Assembly (NCBI GenBank): GCA_012032475.1 | Contig: JAAUSY010000006.1 | Coordinates: 1-52,741, forward strand | From: Chloroflexaceae bacterium | Lineage (GTDB): Bacteria; Chloroflexota; Chloroflexia; Chloroflexales; Chloroflexaceae | DNA: 52,741 nt | Reading direction: 5' to 3' | Part shown: positions 36,032-45,035 of the stretch, in pieces | Layout of the letters: each line of letters opens with the position of its first letter | How positions within the stretch are numbered: position 1 is the first letter of the stretch | Notes under the pieces: generated by a model | The model's input: only the letters and a program-made list of their open reading frames with translations | Told to the model about the DNA's origin: nothing | The model's database searches: none | Position numbers and translations under genes: made by a program

Positions 36032-37333
36032 TCAGGGAGCAAGGGGCGCAACGGTAGCGAACGTTCTGGGGGTTGGCTCTTCGTCGTCATCGTCGTTGTC
36101 GTCGTTGTCGTTGTCATTCTCAACGGGCACCTCCTCATCGGGTTGGGAGACCAGTTCTCGGTGGACCCACCCTGTCTGGCTCCCGTCCGGGTTGTCAATG
36201 TATGAACGGTCGGAATATTGTGACCCCAGGCGAATGTGATACCACATCCCGTCGGGCGAAACCCCCAGAAAGACGATGTCATCGCCCTGGCTGACGATGC
36301 CCACTGGCTCATTGCGGACCGAAGGGTAGGGGCGCACATTGGCTCCGCTCAGTACCTCGCCCGCCGCGCTGGTGGCTCTGGGAGTTGGCTCGGCCACCGT
36401 CGAGGTGGAGGTCGAAATCGGGGTGGGGGTGGTTGTACCAGAAGACCAGGCAAGTGGCTCCCAGGTGGGGACGGCTGAGGCGACCGGCGCCGGCGGTTGC
36501 GAGGGCGTGTGCCCTCCCATGGGAACGGGCACGCCGGTCGGGGCAAAGACGCGCACATTCACCGGCCCCGTGCTGGTGGCCTGGCCGACCTGTCCAATTT
36601 CATTGCGCAGCATCGTGACGACGCTGAAGGCCAGAATGAGCGACAGAATCATCAGCACACTGGTGACCGCCGTTTTTATCAATTCCAGGCTCTGGTTCCA
36701 GACGCTCTGGGCCTGAACCTGATCCAGAGCGCTCTGAGCAGCTCCGGCGACGGATTCGCCCCAACTCGTCCGCCCGTGGTCTTCGTGGGCCACGCGCCGC
36801 AACTCGAAGAGCGCCCGCAAGTCGCCAACCTGCGCCAGCGAACGCACCGCACTCCACCGAACGTTGCTGTGCGAATGGCGGAGCGCCTGAATCAGTGGCC
36901 CGGTCGCTCGCCCGTCGCCAATCTGCCCAAGCGCATCGGCGGCCCGGTAGGAGGTGAGCCACGGGTTCTCCGGGTTCAGCGCTTCGTTGAGCAGGGGCAC
37001 CGCAGGAGCGCCGATTTTGACCAGCGTATCCAGGGCACTCGCGTGGTCCGGGTGTTCTGGCTCGCCCAGAGCGCGTATCAGGTTGGCAATGTGCTCGCGT
37101 GGAGGGGGCGTCTGGCCGCGCCTGGGCAGGGGAGAACGGGTCTGGTCCTGAGTGTGGGCGTGGGCGTGGGAGGGAGAGAAACGCCCGGTGAGCTTGTTTC
37201 CCAACCCCTGGATAATCTGACCAACCTGCGTCGGGGCACTGCGGTCAACGGGCCGGGACTGAGCCGGAACGTGCGTGGGCCGGTTCGTTGGGGTCTTGAC
37301 AGTTGTCATCTTTTGCTGATTCTCCGGAGTCAT
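36032..37333 (-). CDS. Membrane protein with HEAT repeats inside and an SH3-like domain outside
   Basis: The 433-residue product has a polar Pro-rich N-terminus and three to four PBS-lyase-type HEAT repeats at about 80-200 (ALDTLVKIGAPAVPLLNEAL, YRAADALGQIGDGRATGPLIQAL, WSAVRSLAQVGD). One transmembrane helix lies at about 220-245 (AVTSVLMILSLILAFSVVTML). After a Pro/Thr spacer comes a bacterial SH3-type domain (GANVRPYPSVRNEPVGIVSQGDDIVFLG...GWVHRELV, about 335-400). The tail is Asp/Asn-rich, encoded by GAC/AAC triplets. SH3 domains of this kind bind cell wall or peptides; HEAT repeats bind proteins. A link between cytoplasm and envelope is inferred. It lies between coaBC and the GT39-like gene. 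Confidence 0.82.
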   Translation of the reverse strand: MTPENQQKMTTVKTPTNRPTHVPAQSRPVDRSAPTQVGQIIQGLGNKLTGRFSPSHAHAHTQDQTRSPLPRRGQTPPPREHIANLIRALGEPEHPDHASALDTLVKIGAPAVPLLNEALNPENPWLTSYRAADALGQIGDGRATGPLIQALRHSHSNVRWSAVRSLAQVGDLRALFELRRVAHEDHGRTSWGESVAGAAQSALDQVQAQSVWNQSLELIKTAVTSVLMILSLILAFSVVTMLRNEIGQVGQATSTGPVNVRVFAPTGVPVPMGGHTPSQPPAPVASAVPTWEPLAWSSGTTTPTPISTSTSTVAEPTPRATSAAGEVLSGANVRPYPSVRNEPVGIVSQGDDIVFLGVSPDGMWYHIRLGSQYSDRSYIDNPDGSQTGWVHRELVSQPDEEVPVENDNDNDDNDDDDEEPTPRTFATVAPLAP

Positions 37334-37366
37334 AGGTCAACATCAGGTCATGCATTCATTTCATGT

Positions 37367-38593
37367 TCACTGGCTGGTTTCAGGTTCGGCATCCAGCGTT
37401 TCGTTCAAATGGTGGACCATGGCGTCAAGAAGCGATTCGGCGGCTTGCTGCTTGGGTTGGCGCGGGAGTGGGAGCACGCTCCCGCTAGCCTCCACAATGG
37501 TTGCCTGGATATCATCCTGCCCGATGGTAGCAACCGCTTCGTTGACCACAATCATATCGAGACCCTTGCGCGAGAGCTTGGATTGCGCATTGGCAAGGAG
37601 GTCCTCCGTTTCGGCGGCAAACCCGACCTTATACAGGTCTCGCCGCTGGGACAGGTCTCCCAGGATGTCGGGGTTCGAGACGAGCCGAAGCATGAGTTCT
37701 TCTTTGCCGTCTTTCTTGATTTTCTGGGTCGCGGCCTCAACCGGGCGGAAGTCTGCCACGGCGGCGTTCATGATCAGGATATCGGCCTGTTCGCAGGCCT
37801 GCAAGACCGCTTCGTGCATCTGGAGGGCCGTTTCAACGGGCACCATCGTCACTCCTGCGGGGGGAACCAGCAGCGTGGGACGGGCAATGAGCGTCACCTC
37901 GGCTCCGCGGTCTCGTGCGGCTGCGGCCAGCGCATAGCCCATCCTGCCAGACGAGCGGTTCCCCACAAAGCGCACTGGGTCAATCGGCTCGTGGGTGCCG
38001 CCAGCCGTGACGACGACTCGTCGCCCACGCAGCGGGCCGTTGCGTCGTCCGAGCAGCACCCGAATCTCGCCCTCAATGGTGGCTATCTCTGGCAACCGTC
38101 CCTTCCCCACCATCGGTTCGGCCATCCGTCCTTCTGCTGGCTCCAGCACGACGAACCCGCGCCGCCGCAAGGTTGCAATGTTCTCCTGGGTGGCTGCCGC
38201 GGCATACATCTGCACGTTCATGGCCGGCACGCACAGCACCGGGGCGCGGGTTGCCAGCACCGCGGTCGTGAGCAGGTCATCGCAGAAACCCGCCGCGAAG
38301 CGGGCCAGGGTGTGGGCGGTGGCGGGGGCAACGACGATGATATCCGCCGCGGTCCCCAGGGACACATGCCCGACCACTCCGTCTTCCGGGAGGTCCCACA
38401 TATCGTTCAATACCGGGCGACCGGTGAGCGCCTGGAAGGTAGCAGCGCCGACAAACCGTTGGGCTGCCTCCGTCATCACCACATCTACCAGCGCCCCTTC
38501 GAGCGCCAGGTTCCGCGCCAGCTCCGCAACCTTGTAGGCGGCGATGCTGCCGCAGACTCCCAGAACGATGTGTTTTTGCTGGAGAATGCCCAT
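37367..38593 (-). CDS. coaBC: Bifunctional phosphopantothenoylcysteine decarboxylase/synthase
   Basis: This enzyme joins 4'-phosphopantothenate with cysteine and decarboxylates the product, in coenzyme A synthesis. The 408-residue protein starts HIVLGVCGSIAAYK (flavin domain), with PATAHTLARFAAGFCDDLLT and the substrate clamp PAMNVQMY for CoaC, then VVVTAGGTHEPIDPVRFVGNRSSGRMGYALA and ILIMNAAVADFRP with KIKK for CoaB. The start at 38593 matches the family N-terminus; the frame is open a further 39 codons upstream but those are not family-like. Its promoter is at 38692-38720. Confidence 0.95.
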   Translation of the reverse strand: MGILQQKHIVLGVCGSIAAYKVAELARNLALEGALVDVVMTEAAQRFVGAATFQALTGRPVLNDMWDLPEDGVVGHVSLGTAADIIVVAPATAHTLARFAAGFCDDLLTTAVLATRAPVLCVPAMNVQMYAAAATQENIATLRRRGFVVLEPAEGRMAEPMVGKGRLPEIATIEGEIRVLLGRRNGPLRGRRVVVTAGGTHEPIDPVRFVGNRSSGRMGYALAAAARDRGAEVTLIARPTLLVPPAGVTMVPVETALQMHEAVLQACEQADILIMNAAVADFRPVEAATQKIKKDGKEELMLRLVSNPDILGDLSQRRDLYKVGFAAETEDLLANAQSKLSRKGLDMIVVNEAVATIGQDDIQATIVEASGSVLPLPRQPKQQAAESLLDAMVHHLNETLDAEPETSQ

Positions 38594-38691
38594 ACCATGG
38601 ACCCTGTGATTTTGCTGCTGCCATGCCCGGTTTGGCACACCCGGTTTGCCTTGTTCCGATGGTCGCTCAAAGCAACTGACACGCATCGGGC

Positions 38692-38720
38692 ATTGTAGCA
38701 CCAGAGACAACGAGCGTCAA
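38692..38720 (-). promoter_or_regulatory. coaBC promoter
   Basis: On the minus strand TTGACG (38715-38720), 17 bp and TACAAT (38692-38697) preceded by TGC: a near-consensus promoter about 100 bp before the coaBC start. A second TGC-TACAAT lies 60 bp further upstream (38752-38760), inside the palindrome ATTGTAGCACAAT (38752-38764). Confidence 0.75.
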
Positions 38721-38800
38721 TATACTCCGGTATGACCCAATGTTCCGACCTATTGTAGCACAATTCCCGGCCACCGCCGGGAACAGGTGGGCACGAGGTG

Positions 38801-38809
38801 TGATAGAAT
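38801..38809 (+). promoter_or_regulatory. Extended -10 upstream of the CDGSH gene
   Basis: TGA-TAGAAT reads toward the CDGSH gene, about 86 bp downstream. GAACAG at 17 bp upstream is a poor -35. It is divergent from the coaBC promoters in the same 100-bp gap. Confidence 0.45.
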
Positions 38810-38894
38810 AGGGAAGCTGTTCATACCCCTATGAGCAATATTCATATTGGCCTGGGTTGACTCGGAAATGTGGAGGAAGGAAGGGACCGAACAC

Positions 38895-39098
38895 ATGGCA
38901 GATATTACCACGATAAAGGTGCTGAATGATGGTCCACTCTTGGTCGAGGGACCATTCAAAATAGTTACTGCCAGCGGCAAGGAACTATCGGTCGAGGGGG
39001 GTAGGTGTGCGCTGTGTCGCTGCGGCGGGTCGGAAAACAAGCCGTTCTGCGATGGAACGCACCAAAGAGCGGGATTCAAGGCAGCAGAAGAAGGCTAA
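38895..39098 (+). CDS. CDGSH iron-sulfur domain protein
   Basis: This 67-residue protein consists of a single CDGSH-type 2Fe-2S domain: the ligands are in CALCRCGGSENKPFCDGTH (three Cys and one His). The N-terminal strands IKVLNDGPLLVEGPFKIV resemble the small bacterial single-domain members. Such proteins hold a labile redox-active cluster; the bacterial role is not settled. ATG 38895 follows a GGAAGG-rich stretch. It precedes the zinc-ribbon pair by 42 bp. Confidence 0.9.
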   Translation: MADITTIKVLNDGPLLVEGPFKIVTASGKELSVEGGRCALCRCGGSENKPFCDGTHQRAGFKAAEEG

Positions 39099-39140
39099 CG
39101 AAAAGGACGCGAAGTTGAAAAGTCAGGAGGAATGGTACCC

Positions 39141-39532
39141 ATGGAGTATTGTGAGCGATGTGCGGCAGTGATTGACGAAGCGGCAAGGGATGCAAGGCGG
39201 TGTCAGCGGTGTGGCAAGCGGTTACCAGGGAAGAAGCGCGAATCTGAACCGGTCGCGACGGAGCGCCCGGCTCCGGAAGAAGCCGAACGGGAAGAGGCTC
39301 CGCCGGAACCCCGACCAGAAGCCCGACCGGAAGAAGCTCCGCCGGAACCCCGAACGGAACCCGAACAGGAAAAGGCTCCGCCGGACCCCAACCAGAAGCT
39401 CCGCCGGAGGCTGGACCCGAATCCGAACCTAAACCCGAAAGCGGGGCAATGGCAGATTCCGTATCGGACGAAAGCTCGGAAGGGAGGGAGGATTTATTCC
39501 CGTGGAGCACTGTGAGCGATGTGGTGGATTGA
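39141..39532 (+). CDS. Zinc-ribbon protein with Pro/Glu repeats, first of a tandem pair, frameshifted
   Basis: The product begins MEYCERCAAVIDEAARDARRCQRCGKRLPG, a four-cysteine zinc ribbon (CxxC twice). A Pro/Glu/Arg repeat region (EEAPPEPR-like units) follows. As written the frame goes astray at 39385, giving basic residues and a stop at 39515. One added A restores the Pro/Glu character (EAPPEAGPESEPKPESG) and ends at 39532, for 130 residues. AGGAGG lies eleven bases before ATG 39141. The corrected reading overlaps the second copy by 31 bp. Its ribbon is closely similar to that of the next gene, so the pair arose by duplication. The function is unknown. Confidence 0.65.
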
Positions 39533-39894
39533 TTGACGAGGCAGCGCGGGAAGCGGGGAAGTGTTTGCGCTGTGGCAAGCGGCTGCCGGGGCAGAAGCAC
39601 CCACCCGGTCCAGTGCCGCCAGGGCGACCGGTCTCGGTAGCGGGGCCGCCGGCCCCGCTCGAAGAGGACCAGATGAAGGTCCAGACCGATAGCGATGGGG
39701 CCTTCTACGTCTACGTTGGTGACCGAAGCTACGAATTTCGCCAGGGAGCGGGCTGCCACGAGCCTGATATCACCCGCAGTATGGTGCGTCTGGTGGCCGG
39801 CTATCTGGACCGGCACGAGAGTGTGGTCTCTGTCACCACGTTCTTTGCCATGCTCGGTACGGCCCTGGAGGAGCGGAAGTACCTGGAGATGTAG
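39502..39894 (+). CDS. Zinc-ribbon protein, second of the tandem pair
   Basis: The product is 130 residues. MEHCERCGGLIDEAAREAGKCLRCGKRLPG matches the ribbon of the preceding gene at most positions. After a Pro-rich linker the C-terminal part (about 60-130) is a compact unknown domain: FYVYVGDRSYEFRQGAGC, ITRSMVRLVAGYLDRHESVVSVTTFFAMLGTALEERKYL. The GTG start at 39502 lies inside the end of the first copy, so translation is probably coupled. A GGGAGGGAGG stretch precedes it. No function is recognised; ribbon plus a small helical domain suggests a nucleic-acid or protein adaptor. Confidence 0.7.
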   Translation: MEHCERCGGLIDEAAREAGKCLRCGKRLPGQKHPPGPVPPGRPVSVAGPPAPLEEDQMKVQTDSDGAFYVYVGDRSYEFRQGAGCHEPDITRSMVRLVAGYLDRHESVVSVTTFFAMLGTALEERKYLEM

Positions 39895-39937
39895 GGGCAG
39901 GAAAGAAGAGAAAGGTTGAACGAGGAGGTGTCATCAG

Positions 39938-41023
39938 GTGAATCGTGTCTACAACTTTAACCCCGGCCCGGCAACCCTGCCGCTGCCGGTGCTCGAACAG
40001 GCGCAGCAGGAGTTGCTGGATTACCAGGGGACGGGGATGTCGTTGCTGGAAACCAGCCACCGTTCGAAAGCATACGAAGCGCTGAACCGCGAGGCCGAAG
40101 TACGGGTCAAGCGGTTGCTTGGGGTGGGCGATGACTACCGGGCGCTGTTTTTGCAGGGGGGGGCCAGCCTGCAATTCGCCATGGTGCCGATGAACTTTCT
40201 GTCTGCGGGGGCCACCGCCGATTACCTCATCACGGGTTCGTGGGCAGAGAAGGCCAGCGAGGAAGCCCAACGCATCGGGCAGGTCCACCTTGCGGCGACG
40301 ACCAAAGACGAGCAGTATCGCCGTATCCCCGCGCCCGATGAAATTCGGCTGAGCGATGCCCCGTCCTACGTGCATCTGACATCCAACAATACGATTTATG
40401 GCACGCAGTGGCCCGTCTTTCCGCGCTTCGGTGAGGTGCCGCTGGTCGCGGATATGAGCAGCGATATCCTGTCGCGCCCGTTCGATGCCAACCAGTTTGC
40501 GCTGCTCTATGCCGGGGCGCAGAAGAATATCGGGCCAGCCGGCGTGACCCTGGTGGTCATCCGCCAGAGCTGGATGGACCAGGCCCCCAAAACCCTGCCA
40601 GCCATCCTCCGCTATGCAACGCACGCCAAAAACGATTCGCTCTACCACACCCCGCCGGTGTTTGCGGTCTACCTGGTGAACCTGGTCCTGAAGGATATTG
40701 AGGAGCGCGGCGGTCTGGCAGCCGCTGCCGAACGGAACCAGCAGAAGGCGCAGGCGGTCTATGGCGCGATAGACCGGAGCGGCGGGTTCTACCTGCCCCA
40801 CGCTGCAGCAGACAGCCGGTCGCTCATGAACATCACGTTCCGCCTGCCCTCCGAAGACCTGGAGAAGCGGTTTATCGGTGAGGCCACGAGCGCCGGTATG
40901 GTCGGGCTGAAGGGGCACCGCTCGGTTGGCGGGGTGCGGGCTTCGCTCTACAACGCGATGAGCCAGGAAGGGTGCAATGCGTTGGCGGCGTTTATGGACG
41001 ATTTTGCCCGGCGGGCCGGCTGA
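39938..41023 (+). CDS. serC: Phosphoserine aminotransferase
   Basis: This PLP enzyme of serine synthesis (and of pyridoxine synthesis in some bacteria) transfers the amino group to 3-phosphohydroxypyruvate. The 361-residue product opens VYNFNPGPATLPLPVLEQAQ, has MSLLETSHRSKAYE, FLQGGASLQFAMVP, the Asp in LVADMSSDILSRPFD, and the PLP lysine in AGAQKNIGPAGVTLV (Lys196). It matches the E. coli-type (class V) enzyme in length. The GTG start at 39938 has GAGGAGG upstream. No serA or serB is nearby. A glycosyltransferase follows after 12 bp. Confidence 0.96.
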   Translation: MNRVYNFNPGPATLPLPVLEQAQQELLDYQGTGMSLLETSHRSKAYEALNREAEVRVKRLLGVGDDYRALFLQGGASLQFAMVPMNFLSAGATADYLITGSWAEKASEEAQRIGQVHLAATTKDEQYRRIPAPDEIRLSDAPSYVHLTSNNTIYGTQWPVFPRFGEVPLVADMSSDILSRPFDANQFALLYAGAQKNIGPAGVTLVVIRQSWMDQAPKTLPAILRYATHAKNDSLYHTPPVFAVYLVNLVLKDIEERGGLAAAAERNQQKAQAVYGAIDRSGGFYLPHAAADSRSLMNITFRLPSEDLEKRFIGEATSAGMVGLKGHRSVGGVRASLYNAMSQEGCNALAAFMDDFARRAG

Positions 41024-41035
41024 GCAGGGCAGGCC

Positions 41036-42174
41036 GTGAAAGTCGTGATGCTTTCCAAGGCCCTGGTGGCCGGGGCGTACCAGACAAAGCTCGAAGAACT
41101 GGCGCGTTTGCCTGGTCTGGACCTGGTTGCCGTGGTGCCGCCCTCGTGGCGCGAGCCAAACGTGGGGGAAACGCGTCTGGAATACCGCCCGTTGCAGGGA
41201 TGCCGGGTGGAGGTGCTGCCGATTGTTGCCAATGGGCAGCACCACCTGTACTTCTTCACCGGGTTGCGGCGGGTGCTGCACCGCGAGCGCCCGGACATCC
41301 TGCACATTGACGAAGAATCGTTCAATCTGGCAACGTTCCTGGCGCTGCGAGCAGGGTTGGCGGAAGGGGCGGCCTGCTGTTTCTATAACTGGGCCAATGT
41401 AGACCGCCGCTACCCCCCCCCGTTCGGCTGGTTCGAGCGCTATACGTTTCGGCATGCCGCCTGTGGCATCGCCGGAAACCAGGAGGCCGCGGCTATCCTG
41501 CGCCGCCACGGATACCACGGGCCGCTGGTGGTTCTGCCGCAGTTCGGGGTTGACCCGGACCTGTTTGCCCCGGCCCCGCCGCGTGCGGGCCGGGGGGCCG
41601 GTCTTCTGAGCATCCCTTTGTGGTTGGCTATGTGGGGCGTTTGCTGGAGTGCAAGGGCGTGCTGGACCTGCTGGAGGCCGTGGCAGGGATGCCACCGTCG
41701 GTACAACTCGCTCTGGTCGGGAGCGGCAACCGGCGGGCGCAGATTGAGCAACACGCCCGCCGGTTGGGGGTGGCCCACCGCGTGCGCATCTCCCCGCCGG
41801 TCAGGAGTACCGATGTTCCGTCGGTGCTGCGCCAGTTCGATGTGCTGGTGCTGCCCTCGCGAACGACAAAGACCTGGAAGGAACAGTTCGGGCGGGTCAT
41901 CGTTGAGGCGATGAGCTGTGGCTTGCCGGTGGTCGGGTCGTCCTCCGGCGAGATACCCCATGTCATAGGGGATGCCGGGTTGGTCTTTCCCGAAGGCAAC
42001 GTGGTCGCCCTACGGGAAGCGCTGGAGCGGCTAAGAAATGACCGCGGCATGGGCCGGGAGTTGGGGATACGTGGACGCGAACGGGTACTGGCGAACTATA
42101 CCCACGCGGTGCTGGCCCGGAAATACTACGAAGTCTATCAGTCTATACAATCCATCCATCCACTGTGCCGATAG
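41036..42174 (+). CDS. GT4-type glycosyltransferase, frameshifted
   Basis: The N-terminal half (MLSKALVAGAYQTKLEELARL, LHIDEESFNLATFLALRAG) and C-terminal half (VGYVGRLLECKGVLDLLEA, LALVGSGNRR, the EAMSCGLPVVGSSSGEIPHVIGDAGLVFPEGN motif) form a GT-B enzyme of family 4, retaining, using a nucleotide sugar. They lie in different frames. The break is at a run of six G (41592-41597); with seven the sequence reads RSSEHPFVVGYVGRL and the protein is 379 residues, the usual length. Acceptor and sugar are unknown. It starts 12 bp after serC with GTG; cotranscription is likely though the functions differ. Confidence 0.82.
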
Positions 42175-42182
42175 ATAATGCG

Positions 42183-42275
42183 ATGGAAAAACACCCTCCC
42201 GACGCGACGCCTGAAAACCGCAAGCCGGCCCGTGGGCCTTCGGTTAGTGGGGAGGAGACAGGAGACCTGGCGCAA
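42183..42275 (+). CDS. Doubtful 30-codon frame after the glycosyltransferase
   Basis: ATG 42183 opens 30 codons (MEKHPPDATPENRKPARG...), ending at TGA 42273-42275. Further on, another frame gives HSWPPTGHDSYQNHREILHF and then FDVSPPRAGDDLRPIDPWRV (about 42300-42460) without a start. The two could be pieces of one broken gene: an extra C in the C6 run at 42294-42299 brings them into phase, but a TGA remains between them. No family is recognised and no ribosome-binding site is seen. The remaining part up to 42655 shows no other structure that I can support. Confidence 0.2.
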
Positions 42276-42655
42276 TGACGCGATGATACCAGGCCCCCCG
42301 GCGCATTCGTATCCACTCGTGGCCCCCGACCGGTCACGACAGTTACCAAAACCATCGCGAAATCTTACATTTCCCATATAGTTTTGACGTTTCCCCGCCG
42401 CGGGCGGGTGATGACCTGCGCCCGATTGACCCGTGGCGGGTATCTGGGCGGGCGTTGCACTGCGGGCAACGCGGGCGAAAGGGAATACTCTCGCTGACGA
42501 CGACCCACCATCGCTGGGTGAGCCAGATCATGGCACCCAGCATCGCAAAACGTTTGCTGGTCTGGGTGATTGGCACAAGGGTACCAGAAAAACCGATGTT
42601 TGTCAATGGTTCGCTATGGAGTGGGGGAATGGTTTTTAACACCGCCCTGGTCTGG

Positions 42656-43144
42656 CTAGAACCGCCCGACCGAACGGCGTACCCCGCTCCCAACGCGCCT
42701 GGCAGTCTGAACATACACCGAATAGGCCGCGGCCCGTGACACCACGAGCGGCACCGCCCCTCCGAGCAGGAGAACCGCTGGGAGCCAGAACAGCGAGGTG
42801 AGAATGGATGCCAGCCAGGTGCAAACCAGCGCCCCCCCGACCAGGCTGTTCATCAGGGTTATACTGTGGTCTGGCTGAACATAGAGGGTCGAACGGCTCA
42901 GGAATTCGCGGATATTCGCGACCAGGAGCAGCACCCCGGCGACCATCACAAAATGCGTCGTGATAGCCGTGTTCAGCAAGCGCCAGAGAAACCAGCCCAC
43001 CACCAGCACCGCCAGCACCGCGCCAATAGAGAAATAGAGCGACTTGACCCGAAAACCGGCGACACTCATATATCCAGGGGCCTGTTTCTTGCTCCCATTC
43101 GGACTGGCCGTCCGCGTACTGAAATGACCACGGTTGTTATACAT
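42656..43144 (-). CDS. Small membrane protein of unknown function
   Basis: The 162-residue protein has a polar N-terminus (about 1-30) and four hydrophobic segments: LYFSIGAVLAVLVVGWFLWRLL, THFVMVAGVLLLVANI, LMNSLVGGALVCTWLASILTSLFWL and PAVLLLGGAVPLVVSRAAAY. The C-terminus is short and basic. ATG 43144 is chosen because GAGG lies six bases upstream; the frame is open further up, but that stretch forms leader hairpins. No family is recognised. Confidence 0.6.
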   Translation of the reverse strand: MYNNRGHFSTRTASPNGSKKQAPGYMSVAGFRVKSLYFSIGAVLAVLVVGWFLWRLLNTAITTHFVMVAGVLLLVANIREFLSRSTLYVQPDHSITLMNSLVGGALVCTWLASILTSLFWLPAVLLLGGAVPLVVSRAAAYSVYVQTARRVGSGVRRSVGRF

Positions 43145-43360
43145 AGGTTTCCTCAGAATCATGCTGGCGAACTCCCTCTGGCGTTCGTCGAGAGATTCGC
43201 CAGCGCTAGGTTTTGTCTCCGTCCGTCTTCGCAAGCCAACTTAGGGAACTTGCTCCCTCTTAGGACGCTCACCTGCGCCTCAATGTTGCATCCCCAGAAC
43301 GATCCCATCCTATCGCAAAGACCACGCTCCCCAATTCCGGCCTTTTGAGGTATTATACCA
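43145..43360 (-). promoter_or_regulatory. Promoter and structured leader of the small membrane protein
   Basis: On the minus strand TGG-TATAAT (43352-43360) would start a leader of about 200 bases. The leader can form a perfect 9-bp stem between GCTGGCGAA (43163-43171) and TTCGCCAGC (43195-43203), just before the ribosome-binding site, and a smaller AGGGA/TCCCT hairpin near 43248-43263. A regulatory leader is possible. The rest, 43361-43492, is the upstream region of the SnoaL-like gene, with an AT-rich ATAGATAGTATAGT stretch near 43455 as a likely -10 area. Confidence 0.4.
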
Positions 43361-43492
43361 CTGGTGCCTGGAGGAAATCGGCAACCGATCCCGCCTGGAA
43401 CAACCACCTGGAACAACCGATGGCCGGATGCCTGGACGGCGGATAGTATCGTTTATAGATAGTATAGTAGGAAGAAAGAAAGGAACAGACCC

Positions 43493-43939
43493 ATGAGTGG
43501 AGCAGACGTAGTTCGCAGATATATTCTGGCCTGGGAGACCCAGGATTTCGAAGCTATGGACGAATGTCTGGCCGACGACTTTCAAGTGGTTGGACCGGCC
43601 CCACAGCCCTTGAACAAACGGTGGGTGGTCGCAGACACCAAGGCCCGCTGGGCCGCTTTTCCAGATTGGAAGTTCAATATGCGCATTATCGAAGAGCGAG
43701 GCAACGTCGTTGAAGCCGTGTCCAGGGTAACGGCGACCCACCTGGGGACCCTGGTCGCCCCGGTACCAGGGATGCCGCCCATCCTCCCCACCGGCAAGGC
43801 TATCGTCCAACCCGAAGAAAGGACCTTCTTCACGCTCAGAGGAGACAAAATCATTGAGATGCGGGTTGATCCGGTGCCAGGTGGTGGATACCCAGGGATA
43901 CTGAAGCAAATCGGGGTCGAGATGCCTCCCTCCTACTGA
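43493..43939 (+). CDS. SnoaL-like (NTF2-fold) protein
   Basis: The 148-residue product starts MSGADVVRRYILAWETQDFEAMDECLADDFQV, the opening helix and strand of SnoaL-like polyketide cyclases and related NTF2-fold proteins, and ends ...EERTFFTLRGDKIIEMRVDPVPGGGYPGILKQIGV. Members range from cyclases and isomerases to proteins of no known activity; the sequence does not decide. It is monocistronic and convergent with gmd. The following 118 bp holds GTGACGCGTGACGAGCG and CACGCGTCAC, a probable shared terminator region. Confidence 0.8.
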   Translation: MSGADVVRRYILAWETQDFEAMDECLADDFQVVGPAPQPLNKRWVVADTKARWAAFPDWKFNMRIIEERGNVVEAVSRVTATHLGTLVAPVPGMPPILPTGKAIVQPEERTFFTLRGDKIIEMRVDPVPGGGYPGILKQIGVEMPPSY

Positions 43940-43948
43940 CCAACCAGT

Positions 43949-44057
43949 GACGCGTGACGAGCGATTCCAGACTCAGGTGACGACTTTCATTCCGCAGGCG
44001 GTTCTGCTGCTGCGCCATAATTCGCCACGCGTCACACCTCACTCCTCATCACGGGTA

Positions 44058-44060
<3 letters not shown>
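43949..44060. repeat. GACGAGTGACG-type motif pair between convergent genes
   Basis: GTGACGCGTGACGAGCG near 43949 and CACGCGTCACACCTCACTCC near 44028 form partly complementary arms (GTGACGCGTG with CACGCGTCAC). The position between convergent stops suggests a bidirectional terminator. It is the same motif family as at 24356-24425. Confidence 0.5.

Positions 44061-45035
<975 letters not shown>

Noticed and set aside
36497-38698. 733-codon plus-strand frame opposite the HEAT/SH3 gene and coaBC
   Set aside because: It crosses the boundary of two real minus-strand genes; composition is that of a shadow frame.
39833-41695. 620-codon minus-strand frame opposite serC and the GT4 gene
   Set aside because: serC and the glycosyltransferase halves are clear on the plus strand.
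42455-42739. 94-codon plus-strand frame running into the 3' end of the membrane-protein gene
   Set aside because: It overlaps an opposite gene, lacks a ribosome-binding site and has no family character beyond the first few codons.
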